DNA of 64,000 nucleotides from Populus alba (lineage: Eukaryota > Streptophyta > Magnoliopsida > Malpighiales > Salicaceae): contig NC_133296.1 in NCBI RefSeq assembly GCF_005239225.2, positions 1,488,001 through 1,552,000 on the forward strand, written 5' to 3'. Every line of letters begins with the position of its first letter. Position 1 is the first letter of the stretch. Both the position numbers and the translations under genes were made by a program. Shown here one piece after another: positions 1 through 11,149 of the stretch. Under the pieces are notes generated by a model. The model was not told where the DNA came from, searched no databases, and was given only the letters and a program-made list of their open reading frames with translations.

Positions 1-61
1 ATAACTTGACTTTAGTGGTGAAAATTGTTTAATTTTATATTTAGCATGAAAGGTTGGTTAG

Positions 62-355
62 TGTTAAGAACCATCTCAACCCAATAGCTTAAGCTGGTTA
101 GGTGAGGTGTTCAAGATATAATTTATATTATTCTCTAACATACTCCCAATTCAAATGAAAACTCTTTGGACTTGAAACTTGCACATGACCCACATTACTT
201 TGTGTATAATTTTTATTAAATAAATAGATTATGAGATTCGAACTCTCGACTATTTGGTTATTAAGGTTCTGATACCATATTAAAAAACCATCTCAACCTA
301 ATAGTTTAAGCTCTTAGATAAAATTTCAAGATATGATTTATATTATTTTTTTTAT
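62..355 (-). mobile_element. TRIM-like miniature LTR retroelement
   Basis: Two direct terminal repeats flank a ~140-bp non-coding interior. The left repeat (62-140) begins TGTTAAGAACC and ends CTCTAACA, so it has the TG...CA ends of an LTR. The diverged right copy starts near 278 and shares the 'accatctcaacc' and 'caagatatgatttatatta' stretches, but its far end is eroded around 345-355. Next to the right copy, 264-277 is the complement of TGGTATCAGAACC, close to the initiator-Met tRNA primer-binding site used by many plant retroelements. Next to the left copy a short purine run (gggagta on the minus strand) fits a polypurine tract. The element therefore reads on the minus strand. It has no coding capacity, as is typical of TRIMs. 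Confidence 0.72.
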
Positions 356-1194
356 AATTAATATAGTGAGAACTTGGAAGAAGAGTGCTATTTGAGTCAA
401 AATTGGCGTCCTGAGCAGGATGGCAACCATCATCGAATGGGTACTATGGGTGCAATTGCTACTTCCCTGTACCTCTCCTCCCTTTAACTGTGCAAAGAAT
501 AAGTGACCACCTTGCTCTTCTTTGAATGGAATGCAAATATTTTTTTTTGGTTCTTCAAATTATCCCCGAGCTATTTCCGAGGACTTCTTCTTCGAGATTC
601 TTCAATGCGTCAAGACGAGGACATCTCCTAACAAAATTTACTGCATTTATAGGGCTCGAACCGATACCATTTATTTAAACGACTAACAAGTGATTTTGGT
701 GATGTAGTCGGATTTACCATAATGAGTAATTTTCAACAGTCAAGTGTTATAATTAGATGAAAATCTGCCACAAACAGATTAGATGAATAACCTAATAAAT
801 ATATTTATAGACCGATATGATAAGTCTAGGTTTAAGAGAGAGTTTGGTCATGCCAGATTTGAGTGGTTGAGTGGTGACTCAAAATGTTCATAATTTTTAT
901 TCAATTGTTGGATCACGTTTAAATTTTTTTTATTGGAATTGAATCGGATTAACCATTATCCCAATTCAATGTAAGAATAATAATAATATTAGTAATAATA
1001 ATAATAGTTTTAAAACTTGATTTTGAGGTCAGACCCATGTCATAGGCTGAACTATTGACCCATGTTAATACAGAGATAAAAATGATTATTATTATATTTT
1101 TAAAATTTGATTTGAGAGTCGACTCGAGGTTAGGCCCCGAGTTAAAGTTTGGGTTAACCTTTAAACTAGATTATATAAAAATAAAAATAATTAT
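356..1194. other. Intergenic AT-rich spacer with repeat debris
   Basis: No gene is supported. The stretch 950-1190 is built from ATT/AAT runs and two related blocks (around 1005-1070 and 1085-1175), each starting with a 'tttaaaa(c/t)ttgattt' motif followed by a 'gaggtcag/gaggttag' segment, which looks like nested transposon remnants. This debris directly abuts, and probably truncated, the RLP fragment that follows. A tract around 700-880 resembles 8926-9140 imperfectly and may be an old dispersed repeat. Confidence 0.5.
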
Positions 1195-1660
1195 TATCAT
1201 ACTATGCTTTGGAATATTTTACATAATTGTAGTGTCGGTAATCGTAGCAGTTCTGTGCATAATTTCGTACCGGCGACGTGCATGGTTTTGCTTGATCGAA
1301 GCCTGCATTGAAACTTGTTACTATTTTGTCTTGGACGGCTTTTATAAGCTTTCCAGCTTCAGATGTTTATCGGGTCTCTCTGTACTTCATTTCCTCCCGC
1401 AATTCCCAGCTTGAAATAATAAACTACCCAGATGTTTGTGGAATGCATAAACGCAGATTTGTTTCACCTGTAATTAAACTTTCACTTGCAATGTAAGCTC
1501 CAATGGTTTCTAATCCCTTAAATATGCATGAGCCGATCTCCTAATGCATTAAATGCTCGTATGCATAACAGTAGATGCTGTCAATGATAAACAGTGAGAG
1601 TTTAAAGCAAATGTTTACATAATTGCGAGAACTGGGAAACAATAAACAATCGTAGAACAT
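1195..1660 (+). pseudogene. LRR receptor-like protein, 3'-end fragment (copy 1)
   Basis: Residues encoded at about 1205-1370 (YIIVVSVIVAVLCI followed by WFCLIEACIETCYYFVLD) form the transmembrane helix and short cytoplasmic tail of plant LRR receptor-like proteins of the RLP class. No LRR or juxtamembrane acidic sequence precedes them; the homology begins abruptly inside AT-rich repeat DNA. The stretch through about 1660 aligns collinearly with 7575-8040, including downstream non-coding sequence, so it is the remnant of a duplicated RLP 3' end including 3' flank. It cannot make a functional receptor. Assignment to RLPs rests on the membrane-tail sequence and on the longer sister copy. Confidence 0.75.
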
Positions 1661-2376
1661 AGAAATTTCTTTCTTTTTTGTTTCTAATATGTAGAAATTG
1701 TTAATCTTGAGCCATTTACATGTCGATATGTTTCAATCAAGTCAAGTTTAAGACTTCCAGATGGGATGTACTCTTAAAACATATTTATAGAACAGGTCAA
1801 CCTGATAATCTACCCACCAAGAGCCTAATTCAAGCCGAATTTTACTTTAAAGATTCTGTAGATTATGTTGGTTGATTTTGTAGATTATTTGAAGATTATC
1901 TAAACTAAAACATAATAAGTCTTGACAGTGGAAAAGTTGATCTATCTGATTTCGCTTTATGCACTATAAAAGTGAATCACTCCAGTCTTGGGGGAAATCT
2001 ATTTGAATATCTGCATTAAATTTGTGTCTAAATATTCTTGAGCTGCTATAAGTTTAATCCTGAGGTTAGACCATATTCCTTCACTGTAAATCATGGAAAA
2101 AAGCTTACCAATACATGGTAGGTAGAGTCAGACAAGAAAGAATCTTATCGCTGCTAAATAGTACAGCTGCCAAGAAGATTCAGGTATCAAAATTATCTGC
2201 ATTATGATGCTTCATTGATTCACATGTCATACATGTCTATCCCCAATTATGAAGTGTTTTGCCTTTAAACTTCTAAAAAAACGGCTGAGTTTTCTTTGCC
2301 CTGTAGAAGAATCTGTGCTCAGATTTTAGCTTTCATGTCATTTTTTGTGTACACAACTTCCCATGGTTTCAAGAAA
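1661..2376. other. Spacer without recognisable gene
   Basis: Moderately AT-rich, with no convincing ORF or RNA gene. It separates the RLP tail from the chimeric NPH3-like fragment. Confidence 0.4.
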
Positions 2377-2830
2377 TGAATATTTGAATAGATTAGTTTT
2401 CTAGAGAAGAAGCCATGGAGGAAAGGGTACCCTCCCCAAGATTCAATCAGGAAATTTTACAGGTGGATCTGAAATCTTTGAGATAGTAGTGAAGTGTTCT
2501 GCTATGGACGGAAGGTTCGAAACAAGCAAACACGTGGTTCGTTGGAAATTGGAATGCCTAGGATTAACATGCACGGATGTTAAGGCATCCATAAAAAAAA
2601 CCTACAACTCTGAAGTCATTTGTGCTTTCCTAAAAGATGAAGATTGGAAAGCTGAGAAAGAAGGCATCGGTGAGGGCGTGAAGAACTTCAGAGTATCAAT
2701 CAACCTTAGGACAGTACGAGGTCAGCCCTGCTAAGAAAGCTGGTGTGAAGATGATGTTTCAAGTGCAAACAACTCTGGTGTGTACAGGTTATGAAATCTC
2801 TGGATCTGCATGCATTATTACCAACTCTTA
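2377..2830 (+). pseudogene. Chimeric fragment: NPH3-like exon piece joined to unrecognised coding-like sequence
   Basis: Bases 2377-2510 match, in inverted orientation, part of exon 2 of the NPH3-like gene at 14298-16813 (its segment near 15870-16010). Readable shared peptides include TLPKIQ, GGSEIFE and VVK. The fragment carries a stop after the 'ttagttttctag' block and shifts frame at the FCYG motif, so the BTB-derived part is dead. Immediately downstream an 81-codon frame (2489-2734) continues as RFETSKHVVRWKLECLGL and further, and a second frame to 2830 reads KKAGVKMMFQVQTTLVCTGY. Both look coding-like, but I do not recognise the family. The junction of two unrelated gene pieces suggests transposon-mediated capture or a rearrangement scar. 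Expression is unknown. Confidence 0.6.
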
Positions 2831-3288
2831 AATATGGAAGGCTTGATTGTCTAGTAATTAATTTATAAATGATTATGTTGTAATATTATTATATGCTTAA
2901 TTATTTTCTTTTCTCTCAAATCATCATCATTTCCAGTCAACACTGTTAAAACGCATAACTTAACAGAATAGCGAGTTGAAAAATGCTGTACTTTCAAATT
3001 AATCCAGCTTTGATCAACTTTGCTCAAAATGGCGTTCTCACCTATCTGCTTGAGAGTTGGAGCTCACTACTGTGTTTTTCTTCATCACAACAGAACAAAG
3101 AAAAGTAACAAAAATATAACAGAATAGAACATAATAGAACTATATTTTTGTTTTTTTATACCAAATCCAGATGGTGTTTCTGTTTCTCTGTAGCGAGAAT
3201 TATTTTTTTCATATCACCATTTTTTGTTCCAAATTTAACATTTGGATGGTTAGGTCAAGCTTACACTCTTAGATTCTCAGCCAGCAAG
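2831..3288. other. 3' flank of the AMI1 gene
   Basis: AT-rich sequence between the chimeric fragment and the AMI1 stop codon. The ORF at 3148-3366 on the plus strand is antisense to the AMI1 last exon and UTR, and is not credible. Confidence 0.4.
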
Positions 3289-6200
3289 TTATTTTTCAGT
3301 GATCTCAACCTGTTCTTTGAGGGTACCATAAAGACTCTCGACAACATTGAGCAGGAAAGCATCTGAACCTTGTTTTGCCAACAATGAAACAGCTACAGGA
3401 AGATTGTCATACATCCCTAGCGGTATGCTAACCTGTATATTGGTAAGAAATCCACACAAGGAAATAATCCGGAAGTTCTATAGAGAACAATATAAAGTAA
3501 AATTTCATTACTATATATAGTACCTGGCAGAATCCTGATACTCCAGCAATGGACAGCAAGCTAAAAGCCTTAGCACGGAAGATTTCCAGTGTTGCTGGAT
3601 CTGTTTGCAGTTTCGGTGGAGGCCCTGGAACAGTAGGGATAGCTAGGATACCAAAATCCTGCAATTGCAAGGAACTCATAACTGAACAGGAGCGTAATTT
3701 GGAGCCTAATAAAATGTAGAATATAATAGATTCTAAGTATATGATTTCTTCCTTGGCTAAATAAATCCATGCTCTGTAGTCACATGAGAGAGGTACCTGA
3801 AGGAGAGTTGAAAGGGCAGCGTGTAATTCAGTCTTTACAGAGTGGCAGGCATCAACGTTTTCCCCAGTTGTTCTTACAGCTTTCCATATCCTTCCTGATA
3901 TTCCTGGACCCAATTCAGGTTTGACTGTAGTGATCCATTCACTATGGTTATCCTTGAATTCATACCTACACATCAAATAATAATGAAATTCAGGTTGATT
4001 GATCAAATCCATTCCAGGAAAATTCCGTTGAATTTTTGCACCTTTCTAGTGATCTCATGGCATTTGAGAGGGCTGCCAAAGATGGAATGTTATTCTCCAG
4101 TTCTTTTATATCTTTACTCGTAAAATGTTCGAGACTTGGAACTTTTTCCTTGACATAGTCCCCGAGGACCGTGTGCTTCAAAATATGGCCTGTGTAAACA
4201 AAAATAGCAAGTGATATCTCAGCAAATGATAACAAACTGATGCAAATACTATAATGCTCTTGGGCACCAAAAGCAATGTATCAGAACTAGTCTTTATTAC
4301 GTGATATTCTATCAGTCATGTTTTGAATCAAAACTTAAAAATGAGTCTTAAAATACCTTGTGAAGTTAGAACAGTTATTTCAAAACTTCTGGTTTAGGGC
4401 TTGAGCAGTAGTCATGGTATCATAATTACAGATTAACTGACCTCCATATATCTTCTCCACTGATTTCACAAGAACTTGACCTAGTCGATCATTTGGAATG
4501 TTTGAAAGCTGGAAACAATCTTCTGCAATAATAACTTGACTAGGTTTGATAGGATCCATAACAGGCGATTGGAGCAGAATATGTCCTACCCGACTCAGAA
4601 TCACAGGGTCCCTGGCAAACCATCCTGGTCGAAAAATTAGTGTCAAAACAGTGAACCACCAGATTAGAGTTTATTACAAACAAATGCAGACAAAGAACTG
4701 TATGGGCAACCTCAAACAAACTAGAAACAACAACTAGTTTCATAAGAACTGAACTTTTATCAATGAAGTAAAATTTCAACAATGTAGTTGTCTTATGCAG
4801 CTCATTATTCAAAAGTCTAGAATGTTGCCATGAATATTGGAAGCTCAAAATACTTGCTGGTTAGTTTATTGGCTCACCTGTTTGCAATAAAATTCAAAAT
4901 GAAACCATTACATGCTCCGTTTCTTACCCACAGTATCAAAACTCTGTGCCAAGGGAACAACTCCTGCACTCGGAACAGCATCGTATGAAGGTCGAAACCC
5001 CAAAATTCCACAATATGATGCAGGGACTCTTACACTTCCTCCAGTGTCAGTACCTGTTGTCGAGAGAACATTTTACTTCACTTTACCTATGACAAATCAA
5101 AATACATCAAGAATCATTCAGATTGGAGAATTTACCCAAGGAGAAGTCTACAATTTTTGCACCAACCGCAACGGCAGACCCACTTGAAGATCCTCCGGGT
5201 ACACGATCGGGAGCACATGGATTTGTAGGTGTGCCGTAATGTATATTTTCTCCATCTATACTGCCTCATAAAAAGGAGTTCATATACATCAACAACTAAA
5301 CCTCAACAAATAAAAGTGGTTTATAAGTAATGAATGTTATGGGAGGTTTCATAGTACAGTTGACCTTCTAAAAGGTGCTGCAAGACTCTCGAAAGATGAG
5401 GGGCTATCTAGAATTCTCAACTCTTGTGTTTATAATTAAATTTACATGTGCTATTAAGATGAATCACTGGATTCAATAAGATGGTAAGTTTTAAAAATGA
5501 TTATACTAAGCCTGTATATGTTCATAATCCTTGCAACTTTTAACAAACCCACAACTTCGCTTCAATTACTTAAAGTTACGAAACGCTTATCCTTTGTCTT
5601 CAAAACACTAATACAGTAAAAAATTGAGTTCATGTTATAACACAAGTTTCAGAATTATTTTCCAACAAGGACTTATGAAAAATCGTGAACTCTCTGTAGA
5701 ACTTAACTCCAGAACTAGTTTTTTACATGTTGATCTTGTGTAATTTTATTGGGGTATAATCCAATATTCTCCAAATGAATCCTGTTTAATCATATCCTAT
5801 GATGGCATGAGCTCTTGTTTAAGAAAATTGGAAAAGGAAAAGGCTTTCGCCTTCTTACCTGTAAGCCATTTCATCCATGACAGTTCTGCCAACACAGGTG
5901 GCTCCTCCTCTTAAGACGGCCAAAACAGCAGGAGCAGTTGAGGTAGCAGCAGAATGAGTCCTTGCCCAGTCAGGATGACCAAATCCAGTCACATATCCCT
6001 CCATATCAAATCTATTTCCATAATTCAACTCACAAAAAACAAATTCATCAATCACTACAAGAAAAAAGAACAATTCATATAGAAGTTTGCAAAGACACAA
6101 ACACCACCACTTGCAAAAACATAAACCCAAAACCAAGAATTAGAAACTTGGCCTAGAAGCTTGAAAATAAATAAAAGGACACCCCTTTCCTTTACTCTTT

Positions 6201-6378
6201 TCTAAGGACTTAAAGTATCTTTGTCGAGGAAATGAAGGCAAAGGAAAAGGTAAATCGAAGGGACTTACATATCTTTAACTGCAAAAGTGAGGCCCTGCAA
6301 TGGTTGATCATGAGCTGAAGAGGTAAGTTCAAGCACAAACTTGTCCACGAAAGCTCCATAATCCGGGTCTCTTGCCAT
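3289..6378 (-). CDS. AMI1: Indole-3-acetamide amidase, AMI1 type (complete, 9 exons)
   Basis: Predicted to hydrolyse indole-3-acetamide to the auxin IAA; AMI1 belongs to the amidase-signature family. Exons on the minus strand: 6378-6269, 6011-5859, 5260-5136, 5053-4928, 4624-4442, 4189-4042, 3965-3797, 3658-3524, 3432-3289. All introns are GT-AG, and the sum (1293 nt, 430 aa) keeps one open frame, close to the ~425 aa of Arabidopsis AMI1. The Ser-cisSer-Lys triad is readable: Lys35 in FAVKDI, cis-Ser112 in PGGSSSGS and nucleophile Ser136 in TDTGGSVR. Other family blocks are [32 protein letters not shown] and IAGVSGFCQ. The start is the first ATG upstream of 'RDPDYGAF'. No lesion was seen, so this is probably functional. 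AMI1 enzymes lack a transit peptide and are thought to be cytosolic. The gene sits between two RLP pseudogene tails; its promoter is the 400 bp shared with the RLP remnant at 6775. Confidence 0.93.
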
Positions 6379-6774
6379 GTCTGGTCCTGTTCTAGCTAGT
6401 GTGTGTGTGACTGTAACGGGACTCTGTCGAGTCTATCCCAAACGTTGTATAAAGCAGAAAAATGCTGTTGACAAGTCAGCATTTACGAGGTTAAAACAAC
6501 ATAGTTGTAACTTGTAGGACCGGCTCAGAATTGACCACAAAAAAAGCAGAAAAATGTTGTTCAGAGAGTTTGGCTATAAAATACATGAATAGTACATATG
6601 ATACTTGTAAAACCCATTCTCGTACCAGGCACAAATCACGAATGAGAGTGTCGATTTCAATTTTTTACTTAAATAAACATTAAAATAATTTTATTTTGAC
6701 GGAAAAAATATATTTTCTCAAAAAAGCTGACAGAATGAAGGTTAAGTGGCCCCATTCCAAATTGGATCAGCAGC

Positions 6775-8040
6775 CTTTCGATGTTGAGTGTCATCCTTCT
6801 AAGAGCCGATCTTTTTAACGCTTGTTTTCCTGTTCAGTTATGCTTGTTAAAACAATTAAGCATGTTAGACCTTTCCCACAATAAATTTTCTGGTCCTCTA
6901 CCCTCTTGTTTGAGCAAGTTAACTTCTATGTCTACTGTTGAGAAATCCATTGATATCCCTTCTTTAAATGTTGGCAGCGGGGAGTATTCTTTGGGAGACA
7001 TACCGAGAGCAGACATAGGAGGAAGAGATTTTTATCCTGGAAGCGCAACAACGTATCCAGCCCTCAGTGTAGAAGAAGTTGTAGAGTGTACAACGAAAAG
7101 AAACACCTACAAGTACAAGGGTTATATCCATTATTTCATGTCGGCTATTGATCAGATTCACTGGTGAAATCCCTTCAGAGTTTGGAAGCTTAGGAGAGAT
7201 ACATGCACTCAACCTTTCACACAACAATCTCACGGGATCCATTCCGGCGACACTATCAAACTTGAAGCAAATTGAGAGCTTGGATCTTTCTCACAACAAC
7301 TTGAATGGTGGAATCCCCCCACAACTTTCCGCTCTGTATGTACTCTGGAAGTTTTCTGTGTGGCATTCAATAATTTGTCAGGTAAAACTCCAGAGTTGAA
7401 AGATCAATTTGGGACCTTTGATGAAAGCAGTCACGAGGGGAATCCTTTTCTTTGCGGACCTCCTTTACGAAGCAATTGCGGCGAAATTGAATCAGAACCA
7501 TCCACACCGATGCCAGATGATTCAAATGGGGAAAGAGAAGATGATGGTCCCATAGACATGAACATTTTCCACATAAGCTTTGGAAAAACTTACATAATTG
7601 TGGTGTCGGTAATCGTAGCAGTTCTGTGCATAAATCCGTACTGGCGACTTGCTTGGTTTTACTCGATCGAAGCCTGCTTTGAAACTTTTTACTACTTTGT
7701 CTTGGACAGCTTTCATAAGCTTTCCAGCTTCAGATGGCTACAGCCAATAGGGTCTGTGTACTCCATTTCCTTCTGCAATTTCTAGTTCGAAATAATAACT
7801 TCGATGTTTTTGGAATGCTTAAACGACAAAAATTTGTTTCACTAGTTACAAAATTTTAACTGCTTGCTGCTTAACACAAAGGGTTCTGATCTTAAAATAT
7901 GCATGAGTTGATGCCCTAGTGTATAGATTGTTAACATGCATAGCATTAGATGCTATCAATGAAAGACAGTATAGTTTCAAGCAAATGTTTAAACTGCGAG
8001 AACCAAGGAAACGTAAACAGGCATAAACATAGGAACATGA
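6775..8040 (+). pseudogene. LRR receptor-like protein, 3'-end pseudogene (copy 2)
   Basis: The frame opening near 6775 reads LCLLKQLSMLDLSHNKFSG, an LRR. A second frame (7148-7399) gives RFTGEIPSEFGSLGEIHAL and two more LRRs (ALNLSHNNLTGSIP, SLDLSHNNLNGGIP). A third frame (7360-7785) gives the cap (EGNPFLCGPPL), an acidic juxtamembrane stretch, the transmembrane helix YIIVVSVIVAVLCI and the short cytoplasmic tail. The parts are in the right order but in different frames. A ~10-base deletion after MSAID around 7153 and a single-base shift near 7345 disrupt the protein. Only the last ~4 LRRs remain, whereas an intact RLP would have 20 or more. Bases 7575-8040 duplicate 1195-1660. The gene was probably an RLP (extracellular LRR receptor lacking a kinase), a class used in defence or development. 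Confidence 0.85.
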
Positions 8041-8699
8041 GGCTGTTCCTTTCTTTTTTTTGTTTTCGTTTGATTTTTTTGTTATAAACACAAAATTAAC
8101 GGGAATTGGAATTAATTTGGAAAGTTTCATTTTAGTGGTGATCGTAGCTTAATTTGATAAATTTTTTTTAATAATAAAAAAAAACTAGGAAACAAAAAAT
8201 TGAACACCAACCAATTCGAATCCAAAGTTATACTTGTTTTTAATGAAAGAATGTTTAGGGATCCAGATATTTAAAAATGTAAATGTGGTTTCTTTTAAAA
8301 ATGTTTTTTTTTTTGTTAAAATATATTAATATGATATTTTTTTTATTTTTAATATCAGCGTATCAAAACAATTCAAAACATACAAAAAAATTTAATTTTT
8401 AACAAAAAAAACTTTATTTTTTTTAAAAACACGAGTACAACCGCGTTTTCAAATACTCACGGGTTTAGTCTATAAATATATCTGCTAAACATTACATAGT
8501 TCAATTACAACAAATCTGCATTTGAAAGCTTAGATTTCCCGTAATCTCCTGCATCATGTGGTTTCTAATTAAGACCCTATTTGAAAAGGACATTGAAGAT
8601 ACAGATTCATTTCAGAAGTTTCCAAAAAAACAGTAATTTATAGGAAGAATTTTGCATTCACTCTCATCAGAGTCAGCATCAAAGATATACAAGTACGAA
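8041..8699. other. Spacer with one MITE-like copy
   Basis: Contains the AT-rich inverted-repeat element at 8265-8459 (listed separately). The rest shows no gene. Confidence 0.4.
8265..8459. mobile_element. AT-rich MITE-like element (family copy 1)
   Basis: Imperfect terminal inverted repeats: the left end reads gatatttaaaaatgtaaatg and the right end, reverse-complemented, gtgagtatttgaaaacgcgg. The interior is poly-A/T rich with an 'aatatcagcgtatcaaaac' segment, equivalent to the 'gatgttgatgttaaaaata' core seen in reverse in the copies at 9858, 29214 and 59533. There is no coding capacity. The family resembles a very common Populus dispersed element; I recall this from general knowledge and did not check it. 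Confidence 0.5.
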
Positions 8700-8906
8700 C
8701 TACATGTAGACTTCATCATAAGCTTCGATGTTCAAAACTGAACCAAGAAACAATTCCAACCCATCCACAAATCGATCTGTTTTTGGTGTCAGAAAAGGCC
8801 TCGTTACAATAGATGCTAGAGCTTTGAACTCTTCTTGTTTCGCTCCATGTAACAATAATTCCATACAATTATTAACTAACAAAAATCTCGAAATGTTAAA
8901 TTTCAT
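8700..8906 (-). other. Short coding-like remnant, family not recognised
   Basis: A 68-codon frame ends in FVDGLELFLGSVLNIEAYDEV followed by a stop, and its composition (GAKQEEFKALASIVTRPF) looks more like real protein than random AT-rich translation. No upstream exon was found and no start context is convincing. It may be the last exon of a lost gene. I cannot name a family. Confidence 0.3.
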
Positions 8907-10875
8907 AGGAAAGTGTTGCGTAGGTGATGTAGTTGAGGTTTTAAGCAGTCAGTTGTGGGTCTACCACAATTATATAAAGGGATTTGCTACTAGCTAAACA
9001 ATTACATGGATAGTCTAATAAATATATATATTGACCAGTAGGATAAATCAAAATCCAAAAGGATATTTAGCCGTGTTAGATCAGAATAATAATTTAAAAT
9101 GACTATAATTTTTAATTTGATCGTTACATTACACTCAGATTTTTATAGGATTTTCTAGAGTTGTTTGCGCTATAGTAACCATTGCATCATTATGCGGACC
9201 GTCAAATTTTTAGATATTAAAAATCTCATCAAGATCCTGAATTAAGTAGTTTTTTATTTTATTTTTTATTTTTATTTTCGGATTTTGTCTGTAAATGTAT
9301 TAGGCAAAATATGAAAATTGGTCATAGTTATGATTCTTTCAGGTCTTTGATGGTTAGGATTCCTTGAACATTATAGAATAAAAAGGAATTAACAACATCT
9401 ACATGTTCTTTTATATATATATATATATAAAGAAAAACCGAAAGAGAACTACATCTATTTGTTGGTAACCTTTTTGCATGAAAGAAGAAATATATATTTA
9501 GTATTTGATCAGCAGACACGTATCAAAACCAAAACATAGGTTATATAGGCAATAGAAGGTGTTAAAACACCTAACATACAAGAGAACCAAAACAAATCTG
9601 CAGAGATCAAGGACACGCAGAAGTTAATATAAAATGATCATGTTATGACAAGGGATGCATATTGATAAGTCAAATTCTAAGAAGAAATTCTTACGAGTCA
9701 AACAAGCTTTCCGATGAAAATATGTAAAATTTTATATTTAAATATTGAATCGGGTGAAATTTGATCAGCATATTCTGCAGGCCCTACCCCTGTTAAATCA
9801 ACAAGCTAGTGCCAGTCGACTAGTCGAGGCTGTTTTCATGTCTAAATTAGATTAAAAAGATGTTGTTTTAAGAATTTTTTTTTTTTGAATTTTTTAGTTT
9901 TTTTTTTCAGAATTTTTTTTTTTTTTGTTTTAAAAATATTTTTAATTTTTTTTATTTTTTTTACTTGCTTCAAATTAATATTATTTTGATGTTTTCATAT
10001 CATTTTATATGTTGATGTTAAAAATAATTTTTAAAAAATAAAAAAAAATGTTATTTTAATACATTTCCGAGTGGAAAAATACTTTTGAAAAGAAACCATA
10101 ACTATACTTCCAAATATGCAGAATTAATGTTATTTCATTGAAGATATTAACAAGTTAAGAATTTTTTACATATTGAGAATTTATCAGATTAGAGTTTTCT
10201 CTGTAAGTTAAATTAGTACTTGAAAAATCATAGTCTTTTTCTTTCCGCTATATGCTGCATCTTACTATTTAGAGAGGGATCTATCATACATTTCCTTAAT
10301 CAGATTCTACCCAGTCAATCTTCTATCTTTCATGTTCATTTATCTCGCTGTGCTTAGCATATATGAAATCAATCCATACACGTACATAAATTAGAACATA
10401 GATCTGTTTCCTTAATATGCATTGCCATAATTACTGACAGAAATTCCTTACAAGGCAATGAAAAATAAAATGCAGTGAATCATTTCCAATAACATATTTT
10501 CTTGTAAAAAATACTTCAATGGGCTATTAGATTGGAGAAAGAAAAAAAATGAAAATAGAGATTTTCAAGAAATGAAAAGTTGCTTCTCTGTGAGGGTATT
10601 CATTTTATTCCTTCCAGCAAAACCTGTTCTTTCTCAGTTTATATCCTTAAAAACATATCTGCCAACATTGTATTTTGCTACCCTTCTGTTGATTTTGAGT
10701 AAATTTTGCTGGATAATATCTAGAAAAATAGGCATTTCTTAAGATTGTGTAATGGATCAACATTATCCTGAGAAGAAGCAGAACACATTAGCGATTGACT
10801 GAAAAGCTGCTGCAAGAAATTTAGTTTCAGAAACTAGATTGAATTCATTGTACTGCTGAAAATGATGCTTTATGT
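8907..10875. other. Transposon-rich spacer
   Basis: No gene. Holds a TA-rich microsatellite around 9411-9429, poly-T tracts at 9870-9960 and the MITE-like copy at 9858-10118. Confidence 0.4.
9858..10118. mobile_element. AT-rich MITE-like element (family copy 2)
   Basis: The interior contains the family signature: 'acttgcttcaaattaatatt', then 'gatgttttcatatcatttta', 'gttgatgttaaaaataattt' and finally 'gaaaccataactatacttcc'. The same order is seen in the copy at 59533. The left end is degraded by poly-T expansion. Confidence 0.55.
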
Positions 10876-11149
10876 GTGATTAACAAGTTCATGGACTCGG
10901 ATCATTCTCATCTAAGCAGGGTAAAAAAGATAAACAGATATCATAAGGTCTACTCATCCTCCCAATTTTCCTTTCTCAGCAGAACATCGTGCTACAGCTC
11001 CCTTTACGTGCTTTCTTCAAAATGGTTTGTCGCTTTTCCTGCATCAACCTGCACAAAAATTATGCCAAATACTGTTATGTTTTGGATATATCAAAGATCA
11101 GTATGTAAAATAGGAATCATTATAGTAAACATACTGTTTGACTTGCCTC
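10876..11149. other. 3' flank of the B3-domain gene
   Basis: Likely 3' UTR and flank of the minus-strand B3 gene. The plus-strand ORF here overlaps the gene in antisense and lacks protein-like composition. Confidence 0.35.

Noticed and set aside
225..240. A 'gattcgaactctcgac' motif resembling a tRNA T-arm.
   Set aside because: No cloverleaf could be drawn around it; it lies in the TRIM interior.
4546..5187. Plus-strand ORFs of 63 and 91 aa within the amidase gene.
   Set aside because: They are antisense to AMI1 exons 4 and 5 and neighbouring introns.
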